Below, piece after piece: positions 34,333-34,785 of a DNA stretch of 34,785 bases. The notes below the pieces were generated by a model. It was not told the DNA's origin and ran no database searches. It saw only the letters and a list, made by a program, of their open reading frames with translations. Each line of letters begins with the position of its first letter. Position 1 is the first letter of the stretch. The stretch lies in the NCBI RefSeq assembly GCF_009765975.1, contig NZ_LMUJ01000095.1, positions 1-34,785 on the forward strand, in the 5' to 3' direction. The stretch comes from Acidisphaera sp. S103 (lineage in GTDB: Bacteria; Pseudomonadota; Alphaproteobacteria; Acetobacterales; Acetobacteraceae). The translations under genes were made by a program, and so were the position numbers.

Positions 34333-34785
34333 CTAATGCGCGGCGACGGCGCCCTTGGGCACCCGCGGCAGCAACAGGATGACGGGGGCGACGACGATGG
34401 CCACAACACCAAGCAGCCAGAAAATGTCCAGGTAACTCATGATGGAGGCCTGTGCTTGAACCAATGCGTCGATCGGGGCAAGCGGTGTGTTCCATCCGAA
34501 GCCGTTATATGCGGTAATGTGTTCCGCCAGCCGCTCGTGATGAAACTGGGTGCGGACGACCAGCATGTTGCTGACGAACGACACACCCACGCTTCCACCC
34601 AGGTTGCGCATCAGGTTGATCAAGGCGGAAGCCTCATTGCTACGATTGGGCGGCAATCCGACGTAGGACACCGCGCTGATGGGAATAAACAGAAACGGCA
34701 GCCACACGACCTGCGAAATGCGCGTGGCGGAGATGCTCCAGAAACTGATGCTGAGGTCAAGGTCGGACGCCATCAGCATCGCCCA
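34333..34785 (-). CDS. DHA2-family MFS drug exporter, C-terminal part (cut by the window)
   Basis: The frame is open to the right edge and ends at TAG 34333-34335. The 150 visible residues are the C-terminus of an EmrB/QacA-type 14-helix exporter: WLPFLFIPISAVSYVGLPPNR (helix), ASALINLMRNLGGSVGVSFVSN, the conserved motif-bearing turn of this family, a periplasmic segment and a last helix (IFWLLGVVAIVVAPVILLL). An ATG at 34779 is internal, not a start. With the adjacent NodT-type channel it should form a tripartite pump that exports lipophilic compounds across both membranes. The exact substrate and the adaptor protein are not visible. Confidence 0.92.
   Translation of the reverse strand, partial: WAMLMASDLDLSISFWSISATRISQVVWLPFLFIPISAVSYVGLPPNRSNEASALINLMRNLGGSVGVSFVSNMLVVRTQFHHERLAEHITAYNGFGWNTPLAPIDALVQAQASIMSYLDIFWLLGVVAIVVAPVILLLPRVPKGAVAAH

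Noticed and set aside
1..34785. tRNA, rRNA, CRISPR or intact insertion sequence
   Set aside because: No regular repeat-spacer pattern, transposase-like protein, CCA-ended cloverleaf or rRNA stretch was seen on reading both strands. A covariance-model scan would be needed to exclude small RNAs.

Overview
The window is high-GC, densely coded, mostly ordinary bacterial chromosome. The core order rpsA-sppA-ihfB-lapA-pyrF-trpF, a PhaR-type polyhydroxyalkanoate (PHA) regulator, a six-domain ribosomal protein S1 and the general protein style point to an alphaproteobacterium. Acetobacteraceae/Rhodospirillales is my best guess, by inference only. There are about 30 genes. I see no rRNA, tRNA, CRISPR array or intact insertion sequence.

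Layout. (1) 1-3121: tail of an unidentified reading frame, then a TRAP transporter of two genes (Tat-exported binding protein and a fused DctQM permease). (2) 3130-5443, minus strand: a GFA-type zinc protein followed by an AsmA-family envelope protein that has no ordinary start codon where its membrane anchor begins. (3) 5622-8684: a membrane-bound nucleotide-sugar 4,6-dehydratase and a DegT-type aminotransferase, together a route to a 4-amino sugar for surface glycans; then a DUF1275 membrane protein on the minus strand. (4) 9585-14400: housekeeping run rpsA, sppA, ihfB, lapA, pyrF, trpF with short spacings or overlaps. A strong terminator-like hairpin lies inside the first codons of sppA. 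(5) 14411-16712: PHA locus, with divergent phaR and a pair of overlapping genes (a PhaE-like small protein and a PhaC-like Cys-nucleophile synthase) that share 233 nt in two frames. (6) 16713-18555: an A/T-richer accessory patch with one orphan gene of unknown function and a 33-bp inverted repeat made of cgcagag units. (7) 18556-23540: acyl-CoA and organic acid metabolism, with a HAD type II dehalogenase-like protein, acetyl-CoA acetyltransferase, a two-domain family III CoA-transferase, and a crotonase-fold protein lacking both hydratase glutamates. (8) 23690-26880: an orphan ATP-grasp-like protein and a full-length SelB (selenocysteine elongation factor) on the minus strand, without selA nearby. 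(9) 26987-32351: exopolysaccharide/O-antigen genes, namely GtrA, an initiating sugar-phosphate transferase, two GT2 glycosyltransferases, and on the opposite strand WecG/TagA and an outer-membrane beta-barrel protein. (10) 32744-34785, minus strand: NodT-type outer-membrane efflux lipoprotein and the C-terminal part of a DHA2-family drug exporter that runs off the window.

How they work together. Regions 3 and 9 probably serve the same surface polysaccharide: the dehydratase and aminotransferase make a sugar nucleotide, the sugar transferase loads the lipid carrier, the GT2 and WecG enzymes extend it, and the barrel protein may sit at the outer membrane. Regions 5 and 7 fit carbon storage and acyl-CoA turnover, with thiolase supplying precursors for the PHA synthase under PhaR control. 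No large novel defence or mobile system is visible. The most unusual items are the dual-coding phaE/phaC-like pair, the CTG-start candidate in the AsmA gene, the orphan patch with its inverted repeat, and the crotonase-fold protein without catalytic glutamates.
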